Source: Saprospiraceae bacterium (lineage in GTDB: Bacteria > Bacteroidota > Bacteroidia > Chitinophagales > Saprospiraceae). Taken from it: DNA of 64,000 nucleotides. The position numbers were made by a program, and so were the translations under genes. The notes below the pieces were generated by a model, which was not told where the DNA came from, searched no databases, and saw only the letters and a program-made list of their open reading frames with translations. Positions 25,696-34,084 of this stretch are shown one piece after another; position 1 is the stretch's first letter; every line of letters begins with the position of its first letter. The stretch covers positions 526,001 to 590,000 of the forward strand of contig JADJYQ010000005.1 in assembly GCA_016719615.1 (NCBI GenBank), in the 5' to 3' direction.

Positions 25696-28516
25696 TGTTT
25701 CCTGTTTTAATAAAATATAGTCCGGGCTTAATACTTCTATCATTAAATAATTGATGTTCATGTTTAAAGTTTTTAATCAATTTACCGTCCAAATTGATTA
25801 AACTTTTATTTAAATTGGAAATATATTGATTGATTTCGTGCTGCCCTGTCGGTAATATTAATGGCGATGTAGTCTCGCATTCATTATCTTGTATCGAAGT
25901 ATCCCGCAAGCAATGTGGCAATAAATTATTGGCAAAGTATGGCAAATAGCCAAAATCAGAAGGACAACTATTGGCAACTTCGAATAAGTCGTCTGCCATT
26001 TCTTCAGTAATAAATCCATTAAGTCGATAGAACATTGAAGCAGAATAAACCCTTTTCATATAGAGTTCATTGTCATTAGATGTACTCACATTTATTACTT
26101 CTGAATATAAGTCCGATATTCTTTCAATATTTTCTTCATTCAATAAAATTGATATTGAATTTAAAGTATCCATTATAAAATAAATACTATCAGAAATAAT
26201 TTTTAATGAATCGTCGTCAATTGACAAAGCATCTTGATAATTACTATCCAATGATACAGTTAAGGTTTCTAAATTATTTAATAATTCTTTTATTGTGCTA
26301 CTATCCGTGGATGAAGTGTAGTATAATCTATTATATTCGAATTCAATGTCATACCATACATCCATATTTGTGTTGGATTCAATATCGGAAACATAAGAAT
26401 TTACCGCAGAAGGATATGTTAGATTATCCAAATTTCTTTTAAATGTTTTGTAATAAGTGTATTGGATATTATATAGATAAGTTGGATTAGTAATCATTTC
26501 GCTTATTGAATCGGAGAGAACTAATTCATCCATAGGAGATAATTGAAATCCTGGTGAGTTACAATTATTAACTGCATGATTAACATATGTCCACCAATGA
26601 ATATTTGTTTGTGGGATGATTTCAGGAGTCAAATAAGTGGGATAATAGGTAGAAGGTCGATTCTGATGAACATTAAAAAGAGAGAAAATTGCATAATCTT
26701 GATATCCGCAGATACCTGCAGTCCATCCACCACCACATAAAGGAATAAATTGATTTCCAGTCCAATCTTGGTTGCCAATCCAAGAGGCTCTCTGTGATGA
26801 GAAACTTCCAGACAACTCCAAAAGTGTACCGTATCGCGAAATATTGCTTGAAAATAAAGCATGGTCACATATTCCCGAAATTAAGAAGGTTCTAAAACAA
26901 TCATAAGCCTGATTGCCACAAATTATTGAATTCATAGCATTTTCTATACTAAATGGTGTAATAATTCGATTCAAGGGCAATGGAGATGTTAAACAATCTG
27001 GATTTCCAACCCATGGAGCCACAATATTTTCCGAAAAAGTAAATTTAATATTATAGTCTCCGCTAAATGTAAATAAGTTATCGATATTATTTACAGGAGT
27101 CGAAGTGTATTGTACAACATTATCAGAAACAAAAAAATTAGATTTTTTACCTTGCGAATTAATTGCTTCAAATAACCCTGTGCCACTCCCGATAAAGTAA
27201 TCATTATCATAAAATCCAATTAATGATGATTCTGGATAGTTCCCATAAAAATAAATGCAACGGGTGCTCACTCCTGTGGATGACTGCCTAAACTCATTAT
27301 GTCTTACATTAACTAAAACATTATCCTCCACATCACCATCAAGGAAATTTGAAAAGTCATTAATATAATCCTTGTCATTTAATGAAATAAATCTACTACC
27401 TGCTGTGCCACACTCATCTTTAAAATCACAATTTTCAATATTAACGTATGAATTAGATTTATGTACCGTGGTGACAATTGAATTATATCCTAATGAAATA
27501 TACTGAAAATACTGTGTTGATAAATTATTATTTAAAGTAAAGTTGCACCAATTAATATTTAGCCAATAAACATTTTGAATTGAAACATTTCTATTATTAT
27601 TAAGAAATTCGCAGTTTAGCAAATCAACATCTCCATTTTCTGCTCGAATTCCTGCAATTTTAATATCATCAAATTTTAAATTTCTTAAATTCATTCTATT
27701 TCGTTTTCCTATGTTGATCTGCCAAATACCATATTTTAATCGTTTAAATCCGGAGCGAAACAATATGCTTCCATTAGGTAGTGTGATTGGAAATCGATTT
27801 AATTTTATGCCAGCAGTCGTTATTTCATTAGTAGTTCCATTTAAAGGTCCAGTACAGGTGAAAGCGTTTCTTCTAAATGCTGTAATATATGCGTTAGGCT
27901 TAATCAATGCATTCGCTGGTGCTTCCATATATATTCCAATCCGATTTCTATTGAAAGTTGTGTTTTGAATATCCATATAACACTGGTGATTAATCGTCTG
28001 AATCGCTCCTTGTGCATCTTCAATAATAGTATTTGTTGAAGTTTGGATTTTGGAGTTTCCAGTAAGTATTATTCCTTCCCACAATTGATCACAAGCAAAT
28101 AATTTCGAATTTTCAATTTTAAATGTTATACTTTCATCTACAGTTATAGAAACTCCAGGTTCTATCATGATAATCGCATTAATAAACTTAAAATTATTTA
28201 CGTCGATTAATAAATCGCGATCGATATTTATATACCCAGACAGTTCATTATTTGTTGGATTAAAGTCCGATATTTTATCAACGCCTAATGATACATAGTT
28301 TGAATAACTTCCGTATTGGGAACATAAGGTCGGAATTCCATGCTCCAAATCGGAATCATCAATGACAGGAGGCGTACAGGGATAGTAGGGTTCTTCCTGA
28401 CAAACAACCGCAGAAATTTGAAATGCAAATAAAAGCAAGAGCAATATCTGTCTAGTTCCGATTGAAATTAAGGTGCCTTTAACTGATACCATAAAAGAAA
28501 AATGTGAATTTTTCAT
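25670..28516 (-). CDS. large T9SS-secreted protein with right-handed beta-helix-like region
   Basis: About 948 aa from the ATG at 28516, chosen for MKNSHFSFMVSVKGTLISIG plus a Leu-rich hydrophobic stretch ending AVVCQ; an ATG eight codons upstream is less likely. Residues about 90-500 are rich in short Asn-containing beta strands (VDLLNCEFLNNNRNVSIQNV, VNIENCDFKDECG), the look of a parallel beta-helix. A charged helical region follows (about 690-860). The end (LINLDGKLIKNFKHEH...GLYFIKTGNNVEKYF) is a short T9SS sorting domain. First gene of a two-gene unit. No catalytic motif recognised; cell-surface or adhesin role is inferred. Confidence 0.75.
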   Translation of the reverse strand: MKNSHFSFMVSVKGTLISIGTRQILLLLLFAFQISAVVCQEEPYYPCTPPVIDDSDLEHGIPTLCSQYGSYSNYVSLGVDKISDFNPTNNELSGYINIDRDLLIDVNNFKFINAIIMIEPGVSITVDESITFKIENSKLFACDQLWEGIILTGNSKIQTSTNTIIEDAQGAIQTINHQCYMDIQNTTFNRNRIGIYMEAPANALIKPNAYITAFRRNAFTCTGPLNGTTNEITTAGIKLNRFPITLPNGSILFRSGFKRLKYGIWQINIGKRNRMNLRNLKFDDIKIAGIRAENGDVDLLNCEFLNNNRNVSIQNVYWLNINWCNFTLNNNLSTQYFQYISLGYNSIVTTVHKSNSYVNIENCDFKDECGTAGSRFISLNDKDYINDFSNFLDGDVEDNVLVNVRHNEFRQSSTGVSTRCIYFYGNYPESSLIGFYDNDYFIGSGTGLFEAINSQGKKSNFFVSDNVVQYTSTPVNNIDNLFTFSGDYNIKFTFSENIVAPWVGNPDCLTSPLPLNRIITPFSIENAMNSIICGNQAYDCFRTFLISGICDHALFSSNISRYGTLLELSGSFSSQRASWIGNQDWTGNQFIPLCGGGWTAGICGYQDYAIFSLFNVHQNRPSTYYPTYLTPEIIPQTNIHWWTYVNHAVNNCNSPGFQLSPMDELVLSDSISEMITNPTYLYNIQYTYYKTFKRNLDNLTYPSAVNSYVSDIESNTNMDVWYDIEFEYNRLYYTSSTDSSTIKELLNNLETLTVSLDSNYQDALSIDDDSLKIISDSIYFIMDTLNSISILLNEENIERISDLYSEVINVSTSNDNELYMKRVYSASMFYRLNGFITEEMADDLFEVANSCPSDFGYLPYFANNLLPHCLRDTSIQDNECETTSPLILPTGQHEINQYISNLNKSLINLDGKLIKNFKHEHQLFNDRSIKPGLYFIKTGNNVEKYFHN

Positions 28517-28825
28517 AAAATTAATATTTAGTTTTAACAATCAAGTTTAATAATTTCATTTTGATATATTGGCCAGACCAATGTAAGATACGTTAATCGT
28601 AGCCAAATGCTGCCTAAACCATAATTATTTAACATTTGGCATGATGAAAACTGAACCAAAAGGATATAACCTGATAAACAATCTTCATTGTTTGTCATAT
28701 CATGTAGTTCAGCCCCCTATAAAATCTGACATGATTACGAAAGTATTTTTGTATTGAATCCGTCCTACGAAGTACATCTTGCGAGAGACCCAAACACCCG
28801 ATAGCTTTGCCAGAAAATAGTTTTT

Positions 28826-29026
28826 ATGACAAAGCAAGAATTTGAACTGCTGAAAATTGAATTGGAAACTAGCGGAATGTCGCTTAAAAGTTTTATGGCA
28901 ACAAAGGGGTTCCCAATACATCAATTTCAATATTGGAGAAAGAAGTACTGTTTAAAGGAACCATCAAAATCAAAAAATGAATTTATTCAAATTGGATCTA
29001 TCCAACCACCAAATTCAACAATTTGA
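28826..29026 (+). pseudogene. tnpA: IS66 tnpA interrupted by an in-frame TGA
   Basis: 66 codons matching the HTH part of IS66 TnpA (GMSLKSFMATKGFPIHQFQYWRKKY). After the TGA at 29024-29026 the same frame continues with LEYPNGVTINFQANPGSETL, the family's beta-rich C-terminal part, to a TGA at 29111-29113 that overlaps the TTG start of tnpB. So a substitution, not a frameshift, broke this gene. Confidence 0.75.
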
Positions 29027-29109
29027 TTGGAATATCCTAATGGAGTGACGATCAACTTTCAGGCGAATCCCGGATCAGAAACATTATTGAAACTGATCAA
29101 TTCCAAAAG

Positions 29110-29490
29110 TTGATTCCGTTTACTTGCGGACACCGGTATTTTCTATATACCGGTATTACAGATTTCCGCAAAAGTTATGACGGACTGTTTGGAATTATTA
29201 AATCAATCATGCAAAGTAATCCATTGAGCGGTGACGTATATCTATTTACTAATAAACGGCGTAATCAAATACGGATGATGGTTTACGATACCGGAGGATT
29301 AGTATTATTGAGCAAGCGTTTAGATAGAGGTACCTTTGAAATTATGGAATCGCAAACTAATCATATAAAATTGAACATCAGTTGGACGCAATTAATGTGT
29401 ATCATGCAGGGCATTAAATTGAACAGTATTCGTTATAGAAAGAGACATATAATTGGCGAAAAATATTTGAAAAATAATTATGTAAATTGA
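29110..29490 (+). CDS. tnpB: IS66 accessory protein TnpB
   Basis: 126 aa with the IS66 Orf2 motifs YFLYTGITDFRKSYDGLFGII, GDVYLFTNKRRNQIRMMVYDTGG and LSKRLDRGTFE. The TTG start at 29110 overlaps the ancestral tnpA stop (TTGA), a coupled arrangement, and the 3' end overlaps the tnpC start. Intact as far as can be seen. Confidence 0.87.
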   Translation: MIPFTCGHRYFLYTGITDFRKSYDGLFGIIKSIMQSNPLSGDVYLFTNKRRNQIRMMVYDTGGLVLLSKRLDRGTFEIMESQTNHIKLNISWTQLMCIMQGIKLNSIRYRKRHIIGEKYLKNNYVN

Positions 29491-30203
29491 AAATAAATTG
29501 CGATCTTGTTGTTGTGATACAAGATTCAAATAAAGAAATTACAAATGAATATTTGCTTACGCAAATTGCAGAATACAAGAAGGAAAACGAATACTTACGC
29601 CAAGAATTAGCGCAATTAAAACGATTCATATTTGGAGCAAAATCGGAGCGATTCATAAGCAACGAACCACCTCTCCCACCGAATACATTATTTACACAAG
29701 TGAACGAGGAGGAGCAACCATTAGAAAATTTAACTGAAAGAATAACCCACACCAGAGAAAAGGCAGTACACAAACGCGGAGGAAGGAAAGAACTGCCAGA
29801 TCACTTAAGGCGAGAAGTCATTGTACTGGAGCCAGAGGGGAAAACGGATGATATGAAATGTATTGGCAAAAATGTCACTGAAGAATTGGAGTACATTCCA
29901 GGAGTCATCTATGTCAATCGCTACGAAAGGCCTAAATACAAAGACCCAAAGTCAGAAAAAATAATCATTGCTCCGATGCCTTCGAGAGTAGTTGATAAAT
30001 GCATAGCTGGTCCAGATTTTATGGCTTATGCTATTATTGGAAAGTATTTGGATCATAACCCATATTATAGATTCCTCCAACAACTCAAAAAGAATGCATC
30101 AAGTGGATATCCCTCGATCGACTTTTGGAGGCTGGGGCAGTCAATATGTCAATGCATTGGAGCCCATTTTTGGTGCTCATCAAAAAGAAGTTCTATCCGC
30201 TAA
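29487..30203 (+). CDS. tnpC: IS66 transposase TnpC, N-terminal part (frameshifted)
   Basis: The N-terminal half of TnpC with the coiled coil (LLTQIAEYKKENEYLRQELAQLKR), FIFGAKSERF, the linker and IIGKYLDHNPYYRFLQQLK. The family sequence continues as KRMHQVDIPRSTF in the next frame. The A5 run at 30087-30091 has one base more than that reading needs. Codons after this point to 30203 are out of frame. Confidence 0.8.
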   Translation: MKINCDLVVVIQDSNKEITNEYLLTQIAEYKKENEYLRQELAQLKRFIFGAKSERFISNEPPLPPNTLFTQVNEEEQPLENLTERITHTREKAVHKRGGRKELPDHLRREVIVLEPEGKTDDMKCIGKNVTEELEYIPGVIYVNRYERPKYKDPKSEKIIIAPMPSRVVDKCIAGPDFMAYAIIGKYLDHNPYYRFLQQLKKNASSGYPSIDFWRLGQSICQCIGAHFWCSSKRSSIR

Positions 30204-31026
30204 TTATTTACAAACGGATGAAAGCCCAATCAAAGTGCAATCAGATGAAGTAAAAGGAAAATGTCATTTAGGATATATGTGGGTCAGCAGAGATCCACAA
30301 AAAAATTTAGTCTTATTTACTTATCAAAAAGGTAGGTCCGCAGAATATTTTAATAATCATATCCAGGGATTTAGAGGTAAGTTACAAACAGATGGTTATA
30401 GCGTTTATGAATCCTGTGAAAATAATCCAGATTTTATTATGTTCAGTTGCTGGGCACATGCCAGAAGTTATTTTGAACAAGCACTTGATAATGACAAACA
30501 GCGCGCAGATTACGTGTTAAGGCAAATCCAAATTCTTTATAAAATTGAGGAATCTGCCAAAGAACAAAAACTATCCAAAGAAGAACGACAAAAATGGCGA
30601 CAGGAAAATGCCATTCCGGTTTTGAATACTATTAAAGAATTTCTTGATAAAAATGTAGAGTCTATACTTCCAGCCAGTGCAATTGGAAAAGCCTTTGGAT
30701 ATGCAATCAAACGATGGGATAAGCTACTGGCATATACAGTTCATGGTGAAGTAGAAATTGATAATAAGCTTATAGAAAATGCTATCCGTCCTTTGGCTCT
30801 GGGTAGAAAGAATTATTTGTTTGCAGGTTCTGAGGAATCAGCCCAAAGATCGGCTATGGTTTATTCCTTGTTTGCTACTTGCAAGCTCCATGACATTAAC
30901 CCATATGATTGGTTAACCGATGTCTTCCACAGAATTAAGGATCATCCTATAAATCGTATCTCAGAACTACTTCCGCAGAATTGGTGCAGGTCAATCGCGA
31001 AGGAAAACATTGACATTGTTGCCTAA
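30028..31026 (+). CDS. tnpC: IS66 transposase TnpC, C-terminal catalytic part (frameshifted)
   Basis: The DDE catalytic core in the shifted frame; authentic sequence starts near MHQVDIPRSTFGGWG. Motifs: LQTDESPIKVQ, LQTDGYSVYESC, SCWAHARSYFEQA, EIDNKLIENAIRPLALGRKNYLFAGS, and the normal IS66 ending RISELLPQNW. With the preceding fragment all core elements are present. Confidence 0.83.
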   Translation: MLLLESIWIITHIIDSSNNSKRMHQVDIPRSTFGGWGSQYVNALEPIFGAHQKEVLSANYLQTDESPIKVQSDEVKGKCHLGYMWVSRDPQKNLVLFTYQKGRSAEYFNNHIQGFRGKLQTDGYSVYESCENNPDFIMFSCWAHARSYFEQALDNDKQRADYVLRQIQILYKIEESAKEQKLSKEERQKWRQENAIPVLNTIKEFLDKNVESILPASAIGKAFGYAIKRWDKLLAYTVHGEVEIDNKLIENAIRPLALGRKNYLFAGSEESAQRSAMVYSLFATCKLHDINPYDWLTDVFHRIKDHPINRISELLPQNWCRSIAKENIDIVA

Positions 31027-31048
31027 GTGTACTTCGTGGGACGGATAC

Positions 31049-31450
31049 GATTATAGAGTATGGATAAAAGAGTAAGGATGATAGAGTAAAGATTATAGAT
31101 TATAGATAATGGAGCAAAGATTTATTGAGAATAAATCGTAACAATTCAGTTAAAGTAGATTTCAGAATAAATATCGGGATATTTTTCTGTCAAAAAAAAT
31201 GCGCAAAGTAATGAATGCACATGCTTTGCAGACAAAATCTAAACACAGCCGGCTTTAGCCGGATTCATAAACGAGAACCCAAAAATGCTGAATTTTATAT
31301 TTATCATCAATAGGAATGGGTTTCAACCCATTCCGGAAATTCAATTCATCATCCGTTTGGAAAACGGAGTTTTCCTATCGCCCCAGCGTATCCCGCTTTG
31401 AAAATTTAGTATGAAGCATTGAAGTTTCTTAAAGCGGGAAGAGGCTACGC
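31049..31450. repeat. composite hairpin module, copy C
   Basis: Starts with GATTATAGAGTATGG-type repeats (31049-31115) directly at the IS66 right end, then AAATCGTAACAATTCAG as before copy B. Hairpins: H1 31249-31262 (loop TT), H2 31313-31334, H3 31353-31367 (perfect), H4 31386-31450 (GCGTATCCCGCTTT with AAAGCGGGA-6 nt-TACGC). H5 and the octamers are missing. The H1-H2 spacer is about 30 nt shorter than in other copies. Confidence 0.82.
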
Positions 31451-31494
31451 AGAGCGGTTTAAATTTCAAGCAGTTTATATAACACAAACTAATG

Positions 31495-31749
31495 CCGGCT
31501 TCAGCCGGATTCATAAACGAAAACACAAAAAATTTAGTTTAGAAACACAAACCCAGAAGCACAAAAAATGAACCTTCAACTATCAATAGGAATGGGTTTC
31601 AACCCATTCCAGATTATATAACACAAACGAATGCCGGCTTCAGCCGGATTCAAAGACGAAAACACAAAAAATTTAGTTTAGAAACGCAAACCCAAAAGCA
31701 CAAAAAATGAACCCTCAACTATCAATAGGAATGGGTTTCAACCCATTCC
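31495..31749. repeat. two tandem twin-hairpin units (H1-H2), 139-bp period
   Basis: H1 at 31495-31508 and 31634-31647; H2 at 31589-31610 and 31728-31749. Both units have the 94-nt H1-to-H2 offset. They are close copies, including the AAATTTAGTTTAGAAAC and AAGCACAAAAAATGAACC spacers. Confidence 0.85.
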
Positions 31750-31763
31750 TCCCTATACAGAGT

Positions 31764-31801
31764 TGCAAAAAAAAACCCGGAAGTTGGTGCTTCCGGGTTT
31801 T
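31764..31801 (-). terminator. intrinsic terminator of the T9SS protein gene
   Basis: On the minus strand, a 12-bp stem AAAACCCGGAAG/CTTCCGGGTTTT with a 6-nt loop is followed by a T run. It lies about 20 nt after the stop at 31822. A few T residues on the plus side may make it bidirectional. Confidence 0.9.
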
Positions 31802-31821
31802 GTATTTGCTGTTAAGCAATA

Positions 31822-32538
31822 TTATTTCACAACTGTGAATTTTTTAGTTGAAGTACCTTCTTCAGTCGAAACGCGAACCAGGTAAGTTCCTGCTTTCAAT
31901 TCCGTAGTTGGAATTGGAATGATGCTTTTTTCTATTGCTTTATGGCTGTCGAATCCTACGATTCTTCCATCCAATTGTGCAATTGTAATGTTTGCATCCG
32001 TTGGTTTTTCAAAATTCAAAGACACTCTTAATACATTATCCATAACTGGGTTAGGATAAATTTGCATAACGTTTTCTGCAAGTGGTTTGTCATCAGTCTT
32101 CACACACAAGTCAATAACCAATTCCTGAATTGGTGTATTGATACCTTGGAATCCGTTAAACCATTCTCCAGCAGCATCCACAACAAAAGTTGAAAACGAC
32201 TGAGCATTGTAACTTTTCTCGTTACTGATAGCGTGGAAAATTGGAACTGCGCCTGTAGGTGTTGGTGGATGTTCTGAACCAATAAAATAACGAGCGTTTT
32301 GTTTTAAAACGATACCAGGATCACCTGTATTAAAGTCTGTCAAGTCTACTTCAATCATTTGGAAATTCTGTTCTGTTGTACCTGTGAAAGATTCTGCAGA
32401 TAAAATTTCTACAGAAGGTGAAGTAATACCACCGGTGCCTTCAAAATTGGACCAGTCGGCTTCAACATCATCTGTAACTTTTAGGAAATAAATTGAAACG
32501 GAATAACCATCTAAAGAACCTCCAGGATTGGCTACCAT
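31822..32538 (-). CDS. T9SS-secreted protein, C-terminal part (frameshifted)
   Basis: This continues the gene that starts at 33707. The reading in this frame is open upstream of the nominal ATG at 32538, through YNQIDNIRVDSFEVSLNEY to the frameshift near 32800. It contains a beta-rich domain and ends with a clear type A T9SS sorting domain (VMQIYPNPVMDNVLRVSLNF...GTYLVRVSTEEGTSTKKFTVVK). A strong terminator follows. Confidence 0.82.
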   Translation of the reverse strand: MVANPGGSLDGYSVSIYFLKVTDDVEADWSNFEGTGGITSPSVEILSAESFTGTTEQNFQMIEVDLTDFNTGDPGIVLKQNARYFIGSEHPPTPTGAVPIFHAISNEKSYNAQSFSTFVVDAAGEWFNGFQGINTPIQELVIDLCVKTDDKPLAENVMQIYPNPVMDNVLRVSLNFEKPTDANITIAQLDGRIVGFDSHKAIEKSIIPIPTTELKAGTYLVRVSTEEGTSTKKFTVVK

Positions 32539-32783
32539 AGAAAAACGGGTTTTGGTTGCTTTCCAACAGTCATTTGCATTCCAACAGTTGGATGTGCGAT
32601 ATAAGTTTCCGAAAATATAACCTGCTCCACTACCTGCTCTAACACCACTGGTTGAACGAGGAGCTTTAGCATATTCATTTAAGGAAACTTCAAAAGAGTC
32701 AACACGGATGTTGTCAATTTGATTGTAATCACCATTTGCATCTTTGCCATATACGGTGTAACGGAAAAAATACCTTCCGAATC

Positions 32784-33707
32784 CTAAATTATTAGGAACA
32801 AAAAGTTGTCTGTGCGGAAGGAGGTATCGTCGTCTGTTGTTTCAAGGCGTGCAATCAATACAGAATCTCTGAAAAGGACTTTTCTTCTGTCGATGTCGAT
32901 AACTTCACCTACCAAAACAACATTTGTTTGTGCCTGGCTTCCTTTGTTGTTCAAATTGGCAGAAAAGATCATGGTATCAAAGCAGATCTGATCTTTAGGC
33001 TGACGGTAAGCTGCTGGTGTGTAGAAATGGCTGTTAAGTGCCAAATCAAATGAAGGAACATCAATCAACTGAACATCATCAACGATCCAGTAATAATATT
33101 CGCCTTCAAAACGAAAACGGATCTGAACATTCGCCTGTTGAGCAGCCACATTAGAGATGTCGATGGTAATTTGACTGTTGGTTGCTGTTTCCTGGTTTAC
33201 TGCAATGTCGCCATTGACAGGAAATGAAGTCCAGTTAGCGCCGCCATCATTGGTGACATCTACAAAAACAGTAGATTGGAAATTTCTAAAATACTGGTTG
33301 AATTTCAATGCAACACCCGGAAAAGTAGAACAATTGATGACCGGGCTGGTCAAAACTCCTGTGTGCGGAGCTGGGCATTTGCCATTTCCAAAGTTTCCAA
33401 CAATACCTGCATTGTCATACAAGTCTGAATTGAAAACCATAGCACCATTGGCGCGTGAGGCAGAAGCAATAGGCCCTCTGGCGCCCCAATAAGCACCTCC
33501 GGCTGCAGTACCTGCAGGGCTGTAATACCAAATAGCAGAATCTGCTTTGGTTGGATCAGCAGAACTTAGGCCTTGTGTAGTCCAACCATTCAAACCACCT
33601 GCAAAGGTAGAATTGGGGTCGTTGGGACCTCCCCATAAAATTGTCTGAGCCTGCATAATGCCAACGCTCAGGCATAAAATTGTGAAAACTGTAAAAATTC
33701 TTTTCAT
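32784..33707 (-). CDS. T9SS-secreted protein, N-terminal part (frameshifted)
   Basis: The ATG at 33707 gives a clean signal peptide (MKRIFTVFTILCLSVGIMQA); an in-frame ATG at 33758 would overlap the -7 box and is rejected. Residues about 20-230 form a lectin- or MAM-like beta-sandwich (GVLTSPVINCSTFPGVALKF, VFVDVTNDGGANW, YYYWIVDDVQL) common in T9SS proteins. The frame stops at DNFLFLII because the plus-strand A5 run at 32800-32804 is one base short. A6 would give DNFFVPNNLGFGRYFFRYTV and join the downstream part into one protein of about 628 aa. Function unknown. Confidence 0.8.
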   Translation of the reverse strand: MKRIFTVFTILCLSVGIMQAQTILWGGPNDPNSTFAGGLNGWTTQGLSSADPTKADSAIWYYSPAGTAAGGAYWGARGPIASASRANGAMVFNSDLYDNAGIVGNFGNGKCPAPHTGVLTSPVINCSTFPGVALKFNQYFRNFQSTVFVDVTNDGGANWTSFPVNGDIAVNQETATNSQITIDISNVAAQQANVQIRFRFEGEYYYWIVDDVQLIDVPSFDLALNSHFYTPAAYRQPKDQICFDTMIFSANLNNKGSQAQTNVVLVGEVIDIDRRKVLFRDSVLIARLETTDDDTSFRTDNFLFLII

Positions 33708-33757
33708 AAAAACGGTAAATTGATGAACGTGAATAAAATTTCTTTTAAAAAAGCGCA

Positions 33758-33765
33758 CAAATATA
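33758..33765 (-). promoter_or_regulatory. candidate -7 promoter box (TATATTTG)
   Basis: On the minus strand TATATTTG fits TAnnTTTG and lies 50 nt upstream of the ATG at 33707. A TTTTAC sequence about 20 nt further upstream could be a weak -33 element. It supports the choice of the 33707 start. Confidence 0.55.
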
Positions 33766-33800
33766 GTATATGTATATTGTTAGCTGTAAAATTTAACAAA

Positions 33801-34061
33801 TTAACTCTCTAAATGCTGCAATAACAGTGTTTTATCGACTGGGTAGACCCCCGTTTTCTCACACACCTGCCCACCTGCTTCATTACAACAAATTCCCATA
33901 AACTCATCTGATAACGAACGAGCCATACAAATCGCTGCCAGACTGATTACGGTATCTCCGGCCCCACTGACATCGGCAATTTTTCGGGGCTGTGTTGGGT
34001 AAATTCTGCCTTTTTCACCACTTTGAATCCAAATGCCTTCTGAAGCCAGGGTGATCATCAA
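33801..34061 (-). CDS. rfaE1: heptose-7-phosphate kinase RfaE1-like, C-terminal part (frameshifted)
   Basis: The C-terminal third of a PfkB/ribokinase-type sugar kinase: LMITLASEGIWI, then IADVSGAGDTVISLAAICMA with the GAGD anion hole and catalytic Asp, then CNEAGGQVCEKTGVYPV. The reading is open upstream of the nominal ATG (YLRSKLSCKS) and joins the N-terminal part near 34086-34095, where one base seems missing. Confidence 0.75.
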   Translation of the reverse strand: MMITLASEGIWIQSGEKGRIYPTQPRKIADVSGAGDTVISLAAICMARSLSDEFMGICCNEAGGQVCEKTGVYPVDKTLLLQHLES

Positions 34062-34084
34062 TGATTTACAGCTAAGCTTGCTTC

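Larger units (their letters stand above)
28756..31048 (+). mobile_element. IS66-family insertion sequence 2, about 2.3 kb, degraded
   Basis: Carries tnpA-tnpB-tnpC. Left end ATCCGTCCTACGAAGTACAT (from about 28758) pairs with the right end, which on the minus strand reads ATCCGTCCCACGAAGTACAC (to about 31047). The exact outer bases are uncertain by a few nt. tnpA has an in-frame stop and tnpC a one-base insertion, so the copy looks inactive as written. It is not a close copy of IS66 element 1. The right end abuts the GATTATAGAGTATGG repeat. Confidence 0.83.

Noticed and set aside
21506..31048. composite transposon formed by the two IS66 elements
   Set aside because: The elements differ clearly in sequence and in terminal repeats, so they are not two copies of one IS bounding a unit.
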